Below, one piece after another: positions 26,466 through 35,142 of a stretch of DNA of 64,000 nucleotides (position 1 is the first letter of the stretch; the number at the start of each line of letters is the position of its first letter). This stretch comes from Leeuwenhoekiella polynyae (lineage in GTDB: Bacteria > Bacteroidota > Bacteroidia > Flavobacteriales > Flavobacteriaceae), in assembly GCF_004104075.1 (NCBI RefSeq), contig NZ_QOVK01000017.1, positions 36,219 through 100,218 of the forward strand, in the 5' to 3' direction. The translations under genes were made by a program, and so were the position numbers. The notes below the pieces were generated by a model that saw nothing but the letters and a program-made list of their open reading frames with translations, did not search any database and was not told the DNA's origin.

Positions 26466-27950
26466 TTATTCAAAACTATCTGGGAGTTCTTCAATATACA
26501 TACGTTGATAATCTTGCTTTTGGTTTTCCCGTTCTCCAATAACTTCAAAGACTGTACCATGACTTTTTTTAGATGAAACGAGACCTTTTCCTAAAATTTG
26601 ATTTAAAGCTAAGCTTAAAAGTGGTTCATCAGGATCTCCTAAAGTTCCCAGATTTGAGAGGTCTTCACTCAGTTCAAAATCTGGAATGATACCGCTAGGT
26701 GGCCCCACAACACCATTTTTATTACTATAGGTATAAACTAAAGGTTGAATGGCGTATCTGTGATTCAGATTTAAGCTTTCATCATTTTTTCTAAAGTTAT
26801 CAGAATCATAAAGTGTGATTGAAGCCTGAAATTTACCTACAGTTGTTGTCCCTATGGTTTGAACATCTATGTACGGATCAAGACCTATGATTGTAAGTTC
26901 GCTGGCAGATGCCGTGCTACCGGTTCCTATAACATATAATCGATTTAGATTAAGACTATTTATAGCATTACCATTTGAGATGGTACTATCAAAACGATCA
27001 ATAAGCGACTCTGGTTCTTCTGCATCAAAAGCGGCCTGTATTTCGGGATTCCATTGCTGCTGAGTTACAATTTGTCCTTCAAACCGACCGGTGATCATCG
27101 AAGTGAGATCTATAGCGGTTTCTACCGAACCACCACCATTATACCTTAAATCAAGAACCAAATCTTCAATACCATCTGCTTGAAATTGAGCAAAAGCTGC
27201 ATTCAACTCTTGATCAAAATTTCTTCGGTAGGCGTTGTACATTAAGTATCCTATTTTGCTTCCATCAATGTCTAATGTTTTGGCGATAAACACCGGATTT
27301 TCGGTGTATTCTTCCTGAACTAGATCAAAACGCGTTCCACTAGGTTGAAACACATCGTTAGCATCAAAAGTCCCGGTTTCTAGGGTAAAAGAATCTAACG
27401 CCAAAAGTTCGCGAGAACGTGCACTTAGAGAATAGGTCCCGTTTGCGTTTGCTGTTGTTGTTAAACGTTCACCGTTAACACTATTAAACAGCATGCCTCT
27501 TAGAACACCGCTTTCTGAAGCAGAAGTATTAGGCAACACATAACGAACAAAAGCGAAAGCAAAGTTAGGATCACCGGGATCAAGTGCAAGCCCATAATCT
27601 ATACCACTGGTTTTACTTATACCTGCAAAGCTGTTCTCAAGTTCGCGGTAATCATCTGTTATAAAACTGAACCGATCTACATCGGCCACTAGTCCGTCAT
27701 AAAACAACGATTCAGGAGACTCAAAACCGTCAAGAAAACCATTAAGTTCTGTTTGTGTGTCAAAAAAATCGTTTGCAAGCTCTGGTATTTGTGGTTTGTA
27801 GAGGTAATACAACTGCATCCCTGAATAGATGAAGTTTTCGATTTCTAATTCAGATAAGGGTCGTATTTCATCATCTCGGTCTGTAGCGCAAGAATTCAGT
27901 AAGAATAACGCGCATAGCGTTATAAGGATTGGGGTAATTTTTTTCATCAA
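26466..27950 (-). CDS. S41-family C-terminal-processing-type peptidase, lipoprotein
   Basis: The 494-residue protein has a lipoprotein signal ending LLNSC (Cys21), an N-terminal helical region (about 30-115), a PDZ-like domain (about 120-215) and a tail-specific protease core (about 225-440). The core contains GYLMYNAYRRNFD, LDLRYNGGGSVETAI and GSTASASELTIIGL, where the Ser before Glu is the expected nucleophile; the general base Lys is probably in TTVGKFQAS. It is anchored to a membrane and may be surface-exposed. A broken paralogue lies 46 bases downstream on the same strand. Confidence 0.9.
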   Translation of the reverse strand: MMKKITPILITLCALFLLNSCATDRDDEIRPLSELEIENFIYSGMQLYYLYKPQIPELANDFFDTQTELNGFLDGFESPESLFYDGLVADVDRFSFITDDYRELENSFAGISKTSGIDYGLALDPGDPNFAFAFVRYVLPNTSASESGVLRGMLFNSVNGERLTTTANANGTYSLSARSRELLALDSFTLETGTFDANDVFQPSGTRFDLVQEEYTENPVFIAKTLDIDGSKIGYLMYNAYRRNFDQELNAAFAQFQADGIEDLVLDLRYNGGGSVETAIDLTSMITGRFEGQIVTQQQWNPEIQAAFDAEEPESLIDRFDSTISNGNAINSLNLNRLYVIGTGSTASASELTIIGLDPYIDVQTIGTTTVGKFQASITLYDSDNFRKNDESLNLNHRYAIQPLVYTYSNKNGVVGPPSGIIPDFELSEDLSNLGTLGDPDEPLLSLALNQILGKGLVSSKKSHGTVFEVIGERENQKQDYQRMYIEELPDSFE

Positions 27951-28058
27951 AGCATTTTAGTTATCAACTCTAAATTTAAGGGTTATATTGTATTTGTGGT
28001 TTTTAATGTAACAAAATTTAGTTTAGATCGTCATCCTTGTAACTAACCGCAATTAAAT

Positions 28059-28568
28059 ATGAACCAAAACGAGTTTTTAGCAAAAGTCACTCCTGTTCAG
28101 GATCGTTTGTATCGCTTAGCAAAGCGACTGCTGGTTTCTGAAGATGAGGCGCAAGATGCAACTCAGGAGGTACTTATTAAACTGTGGTCTAATCGTAAAA
28201 AGATTAAAAAATTGAGAAGTGTAGAAGCTTTTGCCGTAACGATGACAAAAAACTATTGTTACGATAAACTGAAAGCAAAAAGTAGCAGCAATTTACAGTT
28301 AGTACACACTAACTATGAAGATCAGCACTACAACACGGTAAAAACCAGCGAAAATAGTGACAGTGTCAATTGGGTATTGAAATTGATGAAAGACTTACCC
28401 GAACAGCAACGCCTGGTTTTACATATGCGGGATGTAGAGCAATACACCAATAGTGAAATTGCAGAAGAATTAGATTTAAATGAAACAGCGGTGCGTGTAA
28501 CGCTGTCGAGAGCAAGAAAAACCATACGCGAACAATTGTTAAAAAAACATAACTATGGACTTAAATAA
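28059..28568 (+). CDS. ECF-type RNA polymerase sigma factor
   Basis: The 169-residue protein has sigma region 2 (about 10-80, with DEAQDATQEVLIKLWSNRKK and FAVTMTKNYCYDKLK) and region 4 (about 105-160, with LPEQQRLVLHMRDVEQYTNSE and an HTH of ETAVRVTLSRARK). It directs core polymerase to a small regulon, likely including its own operon. The following gene overlaps its end by 14 bases and encodes a small membrane protein with the layout of an anti-sigma factor. Two DUF4252 proteins complete the operon. Confidence 0.92.
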   Translation: MNQNEFLAKVTPVQDRLYRLAKRLLVSEDEAQDATQEVLIKLWSNRKKIKKLRSVEAFAVTMTKNYCYDKLKAKSSSNLQLVHTNYEDQHYNTVKTSENSDSVNWVLKLMKDLPEQQRLVLHMRDVEQYTNSEIAEELDLNETAVRVTLSRARKTIREQLLKKHNYGLK

Positions 28569-28992
28569 AATAGAAAACCTGCTGGAGCTTTATTTTGAGG
28601 GAGAAACTTCCTTAAAGCAAGAAGCGCAGTTACAGGAATACTTCACTAGTGATGAAGTAGCTCCGCACCTGGAAGAGTATGTTCCTATCTTTGGCGCTTT
28701 CGCGAAAGCTAAAGAAACCGGTTTTAACCGTACTCTAGAATTACCAGAAACTAAAAGATCGTATAAATGGATACCTGTTGCAGCCAGTGTCTTATTGTGT
28801 ATAGGTCTCTTTTTAACGTATAATCAGAAGCAAGGCTCTGAAAATGATTTAGGTACGTATAAAGATCCTGAAGTAGCCGCTTTAAAAACAAAACAAGCGC
28901 TGTTTATGATGGGGAGCTTTATGAATAAAGGTACCGGCCAGTTAGAAAAACTGGAAACGTTTGAAGAAACCGCAAATCAAATTGTAAAATAA
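28555..28992 (+). CDS. Small single-pass membrane protein, probable anti-sigma factor
   Basis: This 145-residue protein has a cytoplasmic N-terminal part (about 1-70) that begins with the ELYFEGETSLKQEAQLQEYF-like segment seen in small Bacteroidota anti-sigma proteins. One transmembrane helix follows (about 76-92, WIPVAASVLLCIGLFL), and then a short periplasmic tail. The 14-base overlap with the sigma gene supports a partner role. The sequence holds a perfect GCTTTCGCGAAAGC palindrome (28696-28709). No zinc-binding motif is present. The function is inferred from context and layout. Confidence 0.72.
   Translation: MDLNKIENLLELYFEGETSLKQEAQLQEYFTSDEVAPHLEEYVPIFGAFAKAKETGFNRTLELPETKRSYKWIPVAASVLLCIGLFLTYNQKQGSENDLGTYKDPEVAALKTKQALFMMGSFMNKGTGQLEKLETFEETANQIVK
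28696..28709. repeat. Second copy of the GCTTTCGCGAAAGC palindrome, inside a gene
   Basis: This is identical to the word at 5541-5554. Here it is read as coding sequence within the anti-sigma-like gene. Confidence 0.8.
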
Positions 28993-29008
28993 TCAAAATC
29001 AAAAAACG

Positions 29009-29533
29009 ATGAATAAATTAGTAATTACCCTTTTGTTAATAGGTCTGAGCTTTACCTCTTTTGCACAAAATAGCTTTGATCAGTTTGAAGATATGAAAGA
29101 CGTTACCTCAATGGTAATTAATCAAAAGATGTTTGGACTGTTATCTAAAATGGATCTTGATCTTGAAGATTCTGAGATGAAAAATTACAATGAAATGGTC
29201 AAAAGTCTTAAGGATATTAAGCTTTTTACCACAAAAAGTTCTTACGCATCAAAACAGATGAAACTTGAATTTAATTCTTATAAAGCCAGTCAACGTCTTG
29301 AGCAATTAATGAGTATTAAAGACGATGGTAAAAATGTGAATTTTTACTATAAGCCCGGCAAAAGTGAAGATTTTGTAAGTGAATTTTTAATGTTTATTGA
29401 TGGTGAAAATAATGATGACGATACCGTGCTTATTAAAATCACGGGAGATATAAATCTTAAAGATATAGGCAAAATAGCAAGTAGTATCAACTTCAAAGGA
29501 AGTGAAGAGCTTAACAATGTAAAAGTAAATTAA
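29009..29533 (+). CDS. DUF4252 family exported protein
   Basis: The 174-residue protein has a signal peptide ending near TSFAQ and a compact alpha/beta domain typical of DUF4252, including FEDMKDVTSMVINQKMFGLL and ISIKDDGKNVNFYYK-like strands. It is predicted to be periplasmic or secreted. It lies 16 bases after the anti-sigma-like gene and one base before a second DUF4252 gene. The function is unknown; linkage to an ECF sigma factor suggests an envelope-related role. Confidence 0.82.
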   Translation: MNKLVITLLLIGLSFTSFAQNSFDQFEDMKDVTSMVINQKMFGLLSKMDLDLEDSEMKNYNEMVKSLKDIKLFTTKSSYASKQMKLEFNSYKASQRLEQLMSIKDDGKNVNFYYKPGKSEDFVSEFLMFIDGENNDDDTVLIKITGDINLKDIGKIASSINFKGSEELNNVKVN

Positions 29534-29534
29534 A

Positions 29535-30071
29535 ATGAAAACTTTAAAGCTAAGTATGGTTCTGCTGCTAATTGCGACTTGTATAAGTTGTAATGATCAA
29601 CAGTCCCTGCAAGAATATTATATAGACAGCAAAGAGAGCGATGAGTTTATAATGGTTGATCTGCCTACGAGTCTTATTGCGCCTAAAAGCGAGAGTCTTT
29701 CTGAAGATCAGAAACGAATTGTAGCTTCAGTTAAAAAGGTAAATCTTTTAGCTTATGCTATGAAAGATACCAGCTTTTACAATTCTGAAACAGATAAGGT
29801 AACTGGTATTCTTAATAGTGATAATTATGACGAACTTATGAAACTTGGAACTCCTGAGCAGCGTATGCGTATATTTATAAAAGGAGATGAAGATGCTATA
29901 GATGAAGTTGTTGTTTTTGCTCAGGATAATAATAAAGGGTTTTTATTAGCCCGCGTTCTAGGCGATAATATGAATGTAGCTGATATGGTACGTTTTGCTG
30001 AAACTATGGATACCAGTAGTGCTGCTCTCAACACCGGTGGTTTTGAAGGTATAATGGACGTTTTTAAGTAA
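29535..30071 (+). CDS. DUF4252 family lipoprotein
   Basis: A lipoprotein signal ending TCISC (about Cys19) leads into a DUF4252 domain of about 155 residues with RIVASVKKVNLLAYAMKD, RMRIFIKGDEDAIDEVVVFA and GFLLARVLGDNMN. It is a diverged sister of the preceding gene and the last gene of the sigma operon. The pair may form a complex across a membrane face, one soluble and one anchored; that is inference. A terminator follows. Confidence 0.85.
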   Translation: MKTLKLSMVLLLIATCISCNDQQSLQEYYIDSKESDEFIMVDLPTSLIAPKSESLSEDQKRIVASVKKVNLLAYAMKDTSFYNSETDKVTGILNSDNYDELMKLGTPEQRMRIFIKGDEDAIDEVVVFAQDNNKGFLLARVLGDNMNVADMVRFAETMDTSSAALNTGGFEGIMDVFK

Positions 30072-30099
30072 ATCGAATTATATAAATAACAAATTCTAA

Positions 30100-30125
30100 A
30101 AGAGCGCTAAATGCGCTCTTTTTTA
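30100..30125 (+). terminator. Terminator after the sigma/DUF4252 operon
   Basis: An 8-bp perfect stem (AAGAGCGC / GCGCTCTT) with loop TAAAT is followed by a T run. Confidence 0.88.
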
Positions 30126-30139
30126 TTTAGAATTAGTTT

Positions 30140-30199
30140 AAACACTGATTAAAGTCAGTGTTTTCTTTAGTTATGAAATCGTATTTTTGTTTAAACAAA
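30140..30199 (+). promoter_or_regulatory. pta-ackA promoter region with hairpin and palindrome
   Basis: A 9-bp inverted repeat (AAACACTGA / TCAGTGTTT) lies at 30140-30163. TATTTTTG at 30182-30189 fits the -7 element. A 14-bp palindrome TTTGTTTAAACAAA (30186-30199) overlaps that box and the expected start site, a good position for a repressor. Confidence 0.5.
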
Positions 30200-30210
30200 T
30201 TCTCCACTCC

Positions 30211-32304
30211 ATGAACAAAGGAATTTACATTGCCACACTAGAACCTAATAGTGGTAAATCTATTGTTTCACTAGGCCTGATGCGCACACTTCTGGGTAAA
30301 ACCGCAAAAGTGGGCTATTTCAGACCTATAATAGATGATAGTAAAAATACCAGCAAAGACAATCATATTAGTACGGTGATTTCTTTTTTTGATATAGATC
30401 TGGATTATGAAGATGCTTATGCGTTCACGAGTAGTGAAATCATAAAAAAAAGAAATAAAGGTAAGTCTGGTGAAATTCTGGATACGATTATTACTAAATA
30501 TAAAAACCTGGAAGATCGGTTTGATTTTGTGTTAGTAGAAGGATCTGATTTCACTGGAGAGGGAAGTATTTTTGAATTTGATACTAATGTGTTGATTGCT
30601 AAAAATCTAGGATTACCCGTTATTTTAGTTGGTAGCGGAGTGGGGAAGACTGAAGATGAATTGCTAGGTAGTTTGCAAATTGCGTATACCACTTTTCTAG
30701 ATAAAGATGTTTCAGTTTTAGCTGTGGTCGCTAATAAAGTTCAAGAAGAAAACCTGTTAATTGCTAAAGAAGGTCTGCGAACATTCTTGCCAGATTCGGT
30801 TGAGGTATTTGCTATTCCTTTCACTGAAAAATTAGCGCATCCTACCATAAAAGAGATTGTAGAAGAGTTAGACGGCAAAGTCTTGTTCGGTTCTGAGTTT
30901 TTAGATAATCAGACTGGTAATTTTGGGGTAGGAGCGATGCAGTTGCGTAATTACCTGACGCATTTAAAAGATGACAGTTTAGTGATTACTCCCGGTGATC
31001 GTGCAGACATTATTCTGGGAGCTTTGCAGGCCAATATTTCAACCAATTACCCCAGGATTTCTGGCATAATTTTAACCGGTGGATTGATTCCTGAAGAGCC
31101 TATTCTAAAACTGATACAGGGTCTTTCTCAGATAGTTCCTATTGTTTCAGTTAATGACGGTACGTTTTCGGTAACTAATAGGGTAGGAAATATTAAATCA
31201 CAGATTTACGCAAATAGTAAACCTAAGATTGATACTTCACTTACCGTATTTGCAAAAGAAGTTTCTTTTGATAAACTCATCGAGCGTTTTATCAATTTAG
31301 AACCTAAAGGAATTACGCCTAGAATGTTTCAATATGGTTTGATGAAACGCGCAAGAACTGCAAAGAAACATATTGTAATGCCTGAAGGTACAGACGAGCG
31401 TATTTTAAACGCTGCAGTACAATTGGTTGAGTTAGATATTGTAAAAATAACCTTGCTTGGAGATCTGGAACAGGTTAAAGAAAAGGCGGTTCAATACAGT
31501 ATTCCGCTTGACTTGAATAAGATTGATATAATAGACCCTGTGAAGTCTGAGCATTTTGAGGATTATGTTGAAACTTTTTATGAGTTACGGAAGCATAAAA
31601 ACGTAAACCGCGATATCGCAAAGGACTGGATGGCAGATGTGTCTTATTTTGGTACAATGATGATATACAAAGGTCATGCAGATGGTATGGTTAGCGGTGC
31701 GGCGCATACCACGGCGCATACGATAAAGCCCGCGCTTCAGTTTATTAAAACAAAACCTGGAGTTTCAGTGGTTTCTTCAGTGTTTTTTATGTGTTTAGAA
31801 GATCGAGTTTCGGTTTTTGGTGATTGTGCGATCAATCCTAATCCTTCAGCAACAGAACTGGCAGAAATTGCTATTTCTTCTGCGGAAAGCAGTCTGGCTT
31901 TTGGTATAGAGCCCAAAATCGCAATGCTTTCGTATTCCTCAGGAACTTCAGGTAAAGGCGCAGATGTTGACCGCGTTAGAGAAGCTACTGAGATCGTTAA
32001 AAAAGAACGACCAGATTTAAAGATTGAAGGCCCCATTCAATATGATGCTGCTGTAGATGCAGCAGTGGGTAAAAGTAAATTACCCGATTCTGAAGTTGCA
32101 GGTCAGGCAAGTGTATTGATCTTTCCAGACTTAAATACCGGAAACAATACGTATAAAGCGGTACAGCGTGAGACCGGTGCTTTAGCTATAGGTCCTATGT
32201 TACAGGGATTGAATAAACCTGTGAATGATTTGAGTCGCGGTTGTACAGTAGAAGATATTTTTAATACCGTAATCATTACAGCTATACAGGCCCAAGGCCT
32301 ATAA
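30211..32304 (+). CDS. pta: Phosphate acetyltransferase
   Basis: Pta interconverts acetyl-CoA and acetyl phosphate. I take ATG 30211 (MNKGIYIATLEPNSGKSIVS) as the start, giving 697 residues; a TTG eight codons upstream overlaps the promoter palindrome. The N-terminal half holds a P-loop (EPNSGKS) and a DRTGG-type domain (about 215-330). The C-terminal half (about 370-697) is the catalytic PTA domain with MPEGTDERILNAA, GMVSGAAHTTAHTIKPALQ and SYSSGTSGKGADVDRVREAT. It is the long, regulated form of the enzyme. ackA follows by 16 bases as an operon. Confidence 0.96.
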   Translation: MNKGIYIATLEPNSGKSIVSLGLMRTLLGKTAKVGYFRPIIDDSKNTSKDNHISTVISFFDIDLDYEDAYAFTSSEIIKKRNKGKSGEILDTIITKYKNLEDRFDFVLVEGSDFTGEGSIFEFDTNVLIAKNLGLPVILVGSGVGKTEDELLGSLQIAYTTFLDKDVSVLAVVANKVQEENLLIAKEGLRTFLPDSVEVFAIPFTEKLAHPTIKEIVEELDGKVLFGSEFLDNQTGNFGVGAMQLRNYLTHLKDDSLVITPGDRADIILGALQANISTNYPRISGIILTGGLIPEEPILKLIQGLSQIVPIVSVNDGTFSVTNRVGNIKSQIYANSKPKIDTSLTVFAKEVSFDKLIERFINLEPKGITPRMFQYGLMKRARTAKKHIVMPEGTDERILNAAVQLVELDIVKITLLGDLEQVKEKAVQYSIPLDLNKIDIIDPVKSEHFEDYVETFYELRKHKNVNRDIAKDWMADVSYFGTMMIYKGHADGMVSGAAHTTAHTIKPALQFIKTKPGVSVVSSVFFMCLEDRVSVFGDCAINPNPSATELAEIAISSAESSLAFGIEPKIAMLSYSSGTSGKGADVDRVREATEIVKKERPDLKIEGPIQYDAAVDAAVGKSKLPDSEVAGQASVLIFPDLNTGNNTYKAVQRETGALAIGPMLQGLNKPVNDLSRGCTVEDIFNTVIITAIQAQGL

Positions 32305-32320
32305 TTAGATTTAATTTAAA

Positions 32321-33505
32321 ATGAAAATACTCATAATAAACTCTGGAAGTTCGTCTATAAAATTTCAATTGATTCAAATGCCACAGGCTTCCGTTTTAGC
32401 TAGCGGAATGGTTGAACGAATAGGTATTGAAGGTGGTTCTATTTCTTATAAGAATGCTAGTAATGATTTTTCAAAAAAAATAAACTTTCCAGATCATGCT
32501 TCTGGATTAACAAAGATAGCAGAACTGTTAATGGACCGCGATCTTGGGGTAATTAGCAGTACAGATGAACTAGATGCTGTAGGACACCGTATCGTTCACG
32601 GTGGGAAACAATTCACAGAAACAACTCAAGTAACTGAAGAAGTAAAAGCCAATATAAGACGTTTGTTTTCACTTGCACCATTACACAATCCAGCGCATCT
32701 TAATGGTATTGAAGTTGCAGAAGATATATTTAAAAATGCATCGCAAGTTTGTGTTTTTGATACTGCATTTTTTACTTCTATACCTCAAAAAGCTTATCAA
32801 TATGCTATTCCAAAACATTTTATGGATGATTCGCGTATACGTTTATACGGTTTTCACGGCACAAGTCATAAGTATGTTTCAGAAAAAGCCCTTGAGCATC
32901 TAGGCAAACCTGATGCAAAATTGATCACCATACATCTGGGTAATGGCTGTAGCATGGCTGCAATTAAGGCAGGTAAAGCTATTGATACTTCAATGGGATT
33001 TGGTCCTGCTAACGGATTGATTATGGGTACTCGTGCCGGGGACATAGATCAGAGTGTAATATTCTACATGCAAGAACATCTGGGATATTCTGTAAAAGAA
33101 GTGAGCGATATTCTGTTGAAACAAAGCGGAATGTTGGGTCTTACCGGTTATAGCGATTTACGAGATATAGAGGCTGCCGCCGCAGAAGGTGATGAAGTTT
33201 GTGGATTAGCCTTAGAGATGAATGCTTACCGCATACGTAAATTTATAGGTGCTTACACAGCAGCATTAAATGGTGTTGATGCTATTGTATTTACTGCGGG
33301 AATAGGAGAGAATAGTAGCACGATACGCAGTAAAGTGTGTAAAGAGATGGAATACATAGGCATTGAACTGGATGAAAGTCTCAACGGGCAACGCTCTAAA
33401 AAACTTCGCGAAATTCAATCAGCTTTTTCTAAAGTAAAAGTGATGGTAATCCCCACCAATGAGGAGTTGGCAATCGCCACTCAGGTTTTTGACCTGATAA
33501 AATAA
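32321..33505 (+). CDS. ackA: Acetate kinase
   Basis: AckA transfers phosphate between acetyl phosphate and ADP, giving acetate and ATP. The 394-residue protein shows the ASKHA phosphotransferase motifs: LIINSGSSSIKFQL at the start, DTAFFTSIPQKAYQYAIP, the adenosine region RRYGFHGTSHKYVS-like (LYGFHGTSHKYVSEKAL), LGNGCSMAAI and FTAGIGENSS. It is downstream of pta in one transcription unit and convergent with a small membrane-protein gene and purB. Confidence 0.97.
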   Translation: MKILIINSGSSSIKFQLIQMPQASVLASGMVERIGIEGGSISYKNASNDFSKKINFPDHASGLTKIAELLMDRDLGVISSTDELDAVGHRIVHGGKQFTETTQVTEEVKANIRRLFSLAPLHNPAHLNGIEVAEDIFKNASQVCVFDTAFFTSIPQKAYQYAIPKHFMDDSRIRLYGFHGTSHKYVSEKALEHLGKPDAKLITIHLGNGCSMAAIKAGKAIDTSMGFGPANGLIMGTRAGDIDQSVIFYMQEHLGYSVKEVSDILLKQSGMLGLTGYSDLRDIEAAAAEGDEVCGLALEMNAYRIRKFIGAYTAALNGVDAIVFTAGIGENSSTIRSKVCKEMEYIGIELDESLNGQRSKKLREIQSAFSKVKVMVIPTNEELAIATQVFDLIK

Positions 33506-33511
33506 TATCAA

Positions 33512-33676
33512 TCAAGCGCTTCGGGTGCGCCATAAATTGTAAAGAAGAACAATAAAAACAATCGCTAAACCTAAAAGCACTACTGTTTTTGTAAGAATTC
33601 CTGCGAGGCCCGCAATAAGAATTCCTGCATAAAGCAGAATGACTAAAATTAGATTTAGCGAATATTTTGAGTTCAT
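33512..33676 (-). CDS. Small two-helix membrane protein (54 residues), coupled to purB
   Basis: This short gene starts at ATG 33676, overlapping the purB stop codon as TAATG, so translational coupling is likely. It encodes 54 residues with two hydrophobic helices (about 8-28 and 31-48) and a basic C-terminus YNLWRTRSA. The N-terminus MNSKYSLNLILVILLYAGIL has a clear positive-inside lead. I do not recognise the family. Its seven-base distance from the end of ackA on the other strand leaves no room for a separate terminator. Confidence 0.6.
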   Translation of the reverse strand: MNSKYSLNLILVILLYAGILIAGLAGILTKTVVLLGLAIVFIVLLYNLWRTRSA

Positions 33677-35019
33677 TAGATTCCGGTGTAATTAGCCGGA
33701 GTGATTGCTTTTAATTCTGTTTTGATTGAATCACTCACTTCTAAAGTTTCTATAAATCGATGCATAGAATCCTGAGTGATAGCTTCATTAGTACGAGTAA
33801 GTCCTTTTAAAGCTTCGTATGGATTTGCATAGCCTTCACGACGTAAAATAGTCTGTATAGCTTCTGCCACCACTGCCCAGTTATCTTCAAGATCTTTAGC
33901 AAATTTACTTTCGTTCAATAGTAATTTATTCAGCCCTTTTAAGGTGCTTTGTAAACCTATCAATGTATGACCGTAAGGAACGCCTATATTACGCAGAACA
34001 GTACTGTCTGTAAGATCTCTTTGTAGTCTGGAGATAGGTAATTTTGCAGATAAATGCTCAAATAAAGCATTTGCAATCCCTAAGTTTCCTTCACTATTTT
34101 CAAAATCAATAGGATTCACTTTATGCGGCATAGCCGAAGAACCAACTTCTCCTTTTTTGATTTTCTGCTTAAAATATTCCATAGAAATATACTGCCAGAA
34201 ATCACGATCAAGATCTAATAAGATGGTGTTGATGCGTTTAATATTGTCAAAAAGAGCAGCCATATGATCGTAGTGTTCGATCTGGGTAGTAGGGAAGGAG
34301 TGGTGTAATTTTAAAGTCCCGCTTACAAAAGAGTTACCAAAAGCTTTCCAGTCAATCTCTGGGTACGCTACGTGGTGAGCATTATAATTACCGGTTGCTC
34401 CGCCAAATTTTGCAGCACTGGGTACCTCTTTTAAGAGACGAATTTGCTCCTCTAAACGAACTACAAAAACTTCAATTTCTTTTCCTAGACGCGTAGGAGA
34501 TGCCGGCTGACCGTGCGTACGCGCAAGCATCGATACGGTTTCCCACTCATCTGTAAGTTGCTTTAGATGATCTACCACTTCAAGAAGATGTGGTAAGTAC
34601 ACCTGATTGGTGGCATCTTTTAAACTTAACGGAATCGCAGTGTTGTTAATATCCTGAGATGTCAGACCAAAGTGTATAAACTCTTTAGAATCAGTTAAGC
34701 CAAGGCCATCAAATTTTTCTTTAATAAAATACTCAACAGCTTTAACGTCGTGATTGGTAACGCTTTCAATTACTTTTACTTTAAGCGCATCTTCAGTTGT
34801 AAAATCTTCATAAATCGCACGTAATAGAGGGTATTTTTCCTTCGGAAATTCGCTAAGCTGAGGCAAAGGGATTTCACATAAGGCGATAAAATATTCGATT
34901 TCTACTTTGACACGATATTTTATAAGTGCTTTTTCAGAAAAATAAGCCGAAAGTGATTCGGTTTTACTTGAATATCTGCCGTCTATAGGTGAAACGGCTT
35001 CTAATGAAGATAAAGACAT
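33676..35019 (-). CDS. purB: Adenylosuccinate lyase
   Basis: PurB removes fumarate from adenylosuccinate and from SAICAR in purine synthesis. The 447-residue protein has the superfamily signature GSSAMPHKVNPIDFENSEGN (about 297-316) and the motifs TSQDINNTA and ARTHGQPASPTRLGKEI. Length and start region (SPIDGRYSSKTESL) match the long E. coli-type PurB. A TTTG-N19-TATATTTG promoter and a hairpin leader precede it. Confidence 0.96.
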   Translation of the reverse strand: MSLSSLEAVSPIDGRYSSKTESLSAYFSEKALIKYRVKVEIEYFIALCEIPLPQLSEFPKEKYPLLRAIYEDFTTEDALKVKVIESVTNHDVKAVEYFIKEKFDGLGLTDSKEFIHFGLTSQDINNTAIPLSLKDATNQVYLPHLLEVVDHLKQLTDEWETVSMLARTHGQPASPTRLGKEIEVFVVRLEEQIRLLKEVPSAAKFGGATGNYNAHHVAYPEIDWKAFGNSFVSGTLKLHHSFPTTQIEHYDHMAALFDNIKRINTILLDLDRDFWQYISMEYFKQKIKKGEVGSSAMPHKVNPIDFENSEGNLGIANALFEHLSAKLPISRLQRDLTDSTVLRNIGVPYGHTLIGLQSTLKGLNKLLLNESKFAKDLEDNWAVVAEAIQTILRREGYANPYEALKGLTRTNEAITQDSMHRFIETLEVSDSIKTELKAITPANYTGI

Positions 35020-35023
35020 AGTT

Positions 35024-35041
35024 GCTTTTATAGTTAAAAGC
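35024..35041 (-). promoter_or_regulatory. 5'-leader hairpin of purB
   Basis: A perfect 7-bp stem (GCTTTTA / TAAAAGC) with a four-base loop begins within a few bases of the predicted transcription start and ends five bases before the start codon. It could restrict ribosome access. Confidence 0.5.
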
Positions 35042-35042
35042 G

Positions 35043-35073
35043 CAAATATACACAGCTACTTGCTAGCAACAAA
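35043..35073 (-). promoter_or_regulatory. purB promoter
   Basis: On the minus strand TTTG (35073-35070) and TATATTTG (35050-35043) are separated by 19 bases, the same arrangement as in the rpmH promoter. Confidence 0.8.
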
Positions 35074-35142
35074 CCAGAATTTGAAGTAAACTCCTTGTAC
35101 GGGCTTAAAAGGACTTAATCTAGATAATTGAAACGGGTTTAG

